A DNA stretch of 20,416 nucleotides, taken from positions 1,511 to 21,926 of the forward strand of contig OUQQ01000361.1 in assembly GCA_900404475.1 (NCBI GenBank). The letters run 5' to 3'. This document shows positions 19,201-20,416 of the stretch, one piece after another. This DNA comes from Spongospora subterranea. Its lineage: Eukaryota > Endomyxa > Phytomyxea > Plasmodiophorida > Plasmodiophoridae. The notes under the pieces were generated by a model. The model was not told the origin of the DNA and did not search any database. It saw nothing but the letters and a program-made list of their open reading frames with translations. Every line of letters starts with the position of its first letter. The first letter of the stretch is position 1. The position numbers and the translations under genes were made by a program.

Positions 19201-20072
19201 TTTCCGTTTCTAAAGACGGTTGCTGCAATAGGGGATGAGTCGAAGAGATTGTCGCGCGTATTGCGAAATTGCGGTCATCGCCTTAGGCCTTGCCAAAATC
19301 GGTGATCGAATGGCGACAACTTACAGTGGTGGCAATAAGAGTATAAATTCATTAACGTCGTCCTATTTCCCGTTAAAGTTTGATTGTTATTTTCACAGGA
19401 AAATTATCACTGGGAATTTCTTTAATCGGTTGCCGCCGTCTGCTTTTGCTAGATGAACCATCAACAGGTATCTTACCATGTCTGCTGTATTTCATCTGAC
19501 AATCTTGACTCATCTAGGTCTTGATCCTTCCTCCCGTCGCCGACTACGAAAACTAATCACCGATTCTCGTCAGGATCGGATGACCATTATCACAACCCAT
19601 TCGATGCGTAAGCAGATTTCTAAATCACACTGATTAGCTCTTGACCGCAACATCTACTTAGACGAAGCGGAGCTCCTATGCACACGAATATCAATAATGT
19701 GCCGCGGAATTCTTCAGTGCATTGGCTCTCCTCATCATATCAAAAGCCGTTTTGGTGATTCCATCCAGGTGATTATGTGAAAATCGCGTCACCACTCTGT
19801 GATCCCAAATTGTATAGATCGAAGTGTCAATACAACGTGCGTCATATTCGTTGTTCACGTCGGGGTTCCGAAGACACTTCTCCAACTTAATCGAAGTGGA
19901 TCATTACGGTGGCCGCATACGTTATCGGCTACCAAGTTCGGATATCGCGACGCTGCCAGAACTGTTCCGATATCTGGATGGGCAACGGTGTCTCAAAATC
20001 ATCGTCGACTATTCATTGTCACAAACGTCTTTAGAACAAGTTTTTATTCAATTCGCCAATATGAGAATATGA
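13215..20072 (+). CDS. Full-length ABCA-type ABC transporter, 33 exons
   Basis: Exons: 13215-13388, 13449-13580, 13631-13741, 13794-13949, 14019-14151, 14203-14273, 14329-14517, 14567-14692, 14745-14918, 14976-15075, 15119-15325, 15448-15530, 15588-15643, 15768-15951, 16007-16131, 16326-16510, 16615-16763, 16816-17125, 17208-17395, 17524-17653, 17724-17756, 17893-17974, 18039-18194, 18253-18453, 18504-18575, 18673-18878, 18932-19038, 19091-19174, 19232-19340, 19399-19467, 19518-19607, 19662-19768, 19818-20072. Total 4554 nt, 1517 aa, with phase kept at all 32 junctions. Architecture is TMD1-NBD1-TMD2-NBD2, as in ABCA lipid exporters/flippases. NBD1: Walker A GHNGAGKTT (K526), LSGGQ (618-622), Walker B FLDEPSAGLDP (D642, E643), H-loop THSMDEAE (H674). 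NBD2: GPNGAGKST (K1246), YSGGNKRKLS (1339-), LLLLDEPSTGLDP (D1363, E1364), THSMHEAE (H1395). Other ABCA hallmarks are SLEEVFLHL after NBD1, SRRDFRSLIYQILLPV at TMD2, and SQTSLEQVFIQFA at the end. The first loop (about 52-235) is short compared with vertebrate ABCA1. One intron (19175-19231) is GC-AG. The weakest junctions are 13388/13449 (donor GTCAGA), 15075/15119 (43-bp intron), and 18575/18673. Substrate is unknown; lipid is the family expectation. Confidence 0.93.
15119..16763 (+). other. NBD1-encoding part of the ABCA gene
   Basis: Exons 11-17 encode the first nucleotide-binding domain and its trailing regulatory segment. Phase-1 intron 15326-15447 interrupts the Walker A motif between GA and GK; its acceptor is AAG. 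The Q-loop region (GYCPQT) is split by intron 15644-15767 and the H-loop His codon (CA|C) by intron 16132-16325. All catalytic residues are present after splicing, so the domain should hydrolyse ATP. Confidence 0.88.
18673..20072 (+). other. NBD2-encoding part of the ABCA gene
   Basis: Exons 26-33 encode the second nucleotide-binding domain. It opens with an acidic EDEDVAVERARI segment typical before ABCA NBD2. Phase-1 intron 18879-18931 splits Walker A at the same codon as in NBD1, again with an AAG acceptor. The Q-loop reads GYVPQMDALVDHLTG, and the D-loop is joined across intron 19468-19517. The usual Asp after the H-loop Met is His here, if the 19607/19662 junction is correct. Confidence 0.88.
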
Positions 20073-20416
20073 TGTTCAAACATCTGCTGTAGCTGTATAA
20101 ACTGTATTCAAACTTGATTTTGTTGAAACGGTGTCAAATTTCGATTATTGGAACCGGCTGTATACAACCCAAACTGGCAGGACATTCGCCATCAAAACAA
20201 TCCACGTTTCTGGGGGCGGAAACGGAGTGGTGATACTGAGGTGCTGTTAACAATGTTGGTCAGTGACGTCCTGAAAGTGGTTGTTTTGTGAGTCAGACGC
20301 TCTGAAAGTACATTTATTACGGGGATTATAAAAAACTATTTCTCTTTAAACGGGTCGTTAGAGCATCTCCACCGCAAATCCTCAAATTCACAGTCCCTAT
20401 CCCTAAATATGTTCGA
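20073..20416. other. 3' flank of the ABCA gene
   Basis: No coding feature recognised. There is no canonical AATAAA immediately after the stop. The stretch runs off the window edge. Confidence 0.5.

Overview
This is nuclear DNA from a eukaryote. Almost every gene is cut by short GT-AG spliceosomal introns, most of them about 42-65 bp, and there is a nuclear-type tRNA gene with a Pol III T-run. There are no bacterial-style operons or ribosome binding sites. I cannot place the organism securely. The MAP-kinase lip context (TEYVVTRWYRAPE rather than the animal TEYVATRWYRAPE), the tiny introns and the Ty1/copia debris lean weakly towards a microbial eukaryote, but a compact invertebrate genome is not excluded.

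Layout: (1) 1-123, the end of a tandem repeat built on a 12-bp palindrome. (2) 733-2345 (+), a four-exon signal peptide peptidase (GxGD intramembrane aspartyl protease). (3) 2550-4635 (+), an eight-exon ERK-type MAP kinase with an intact catalytic core and a TEY lip. (4) 5061-6077 (-), an intronless membrane-anchored short-chain dehydrogenase, convergent with the kinase. (5) 6078-7409, no gene I can name. (6) 7410-9160, broken Ty1/copia pol fragments in both orientations, with short repeats, ending 28-73 bp upstream of a tRNA-Val(AAC) gene at 9190-9262. (7) 9744-10439 (-), an unrecognised 231-aa gag-like ORF, followed by a 158-bp inverted repeat (10777-10934 / 11170-11327). (8) 11622-12541 (-), a four-exon protein with two cytochrome b5 domains, the second resembling the N-terminal half of NCB5OR. 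(9) 13215-20072 (+), a 33-exon full-length ABCA-type ABC transporter, predicted 1517 aa, divergent from the b5 gene.

The main work was resolving exon-intron structure by hand. Each spliced model keeps phase across every junction and restores family motifs, so SPP, the kinase, the b5 protein and the ABCA transporter all look intact even though raw ORFs make them look broken. SPP, SDR, the b5 protein and ABCA are all families linked to endomembranes or lipids. That may be coincidence; nothing in the sequence shows co-regulation beyond the divergent b5/ABCA promoter region.

I did not find a convincing new defence or mobile system. The best leads are the truncated double-b5 NCB5OR-like protein, homologous intron positions inside the two Walker A motifs of the ABCA gene, a GC-AG intron in that gene, and the head-to-head repeat next to the gag-like ORF.
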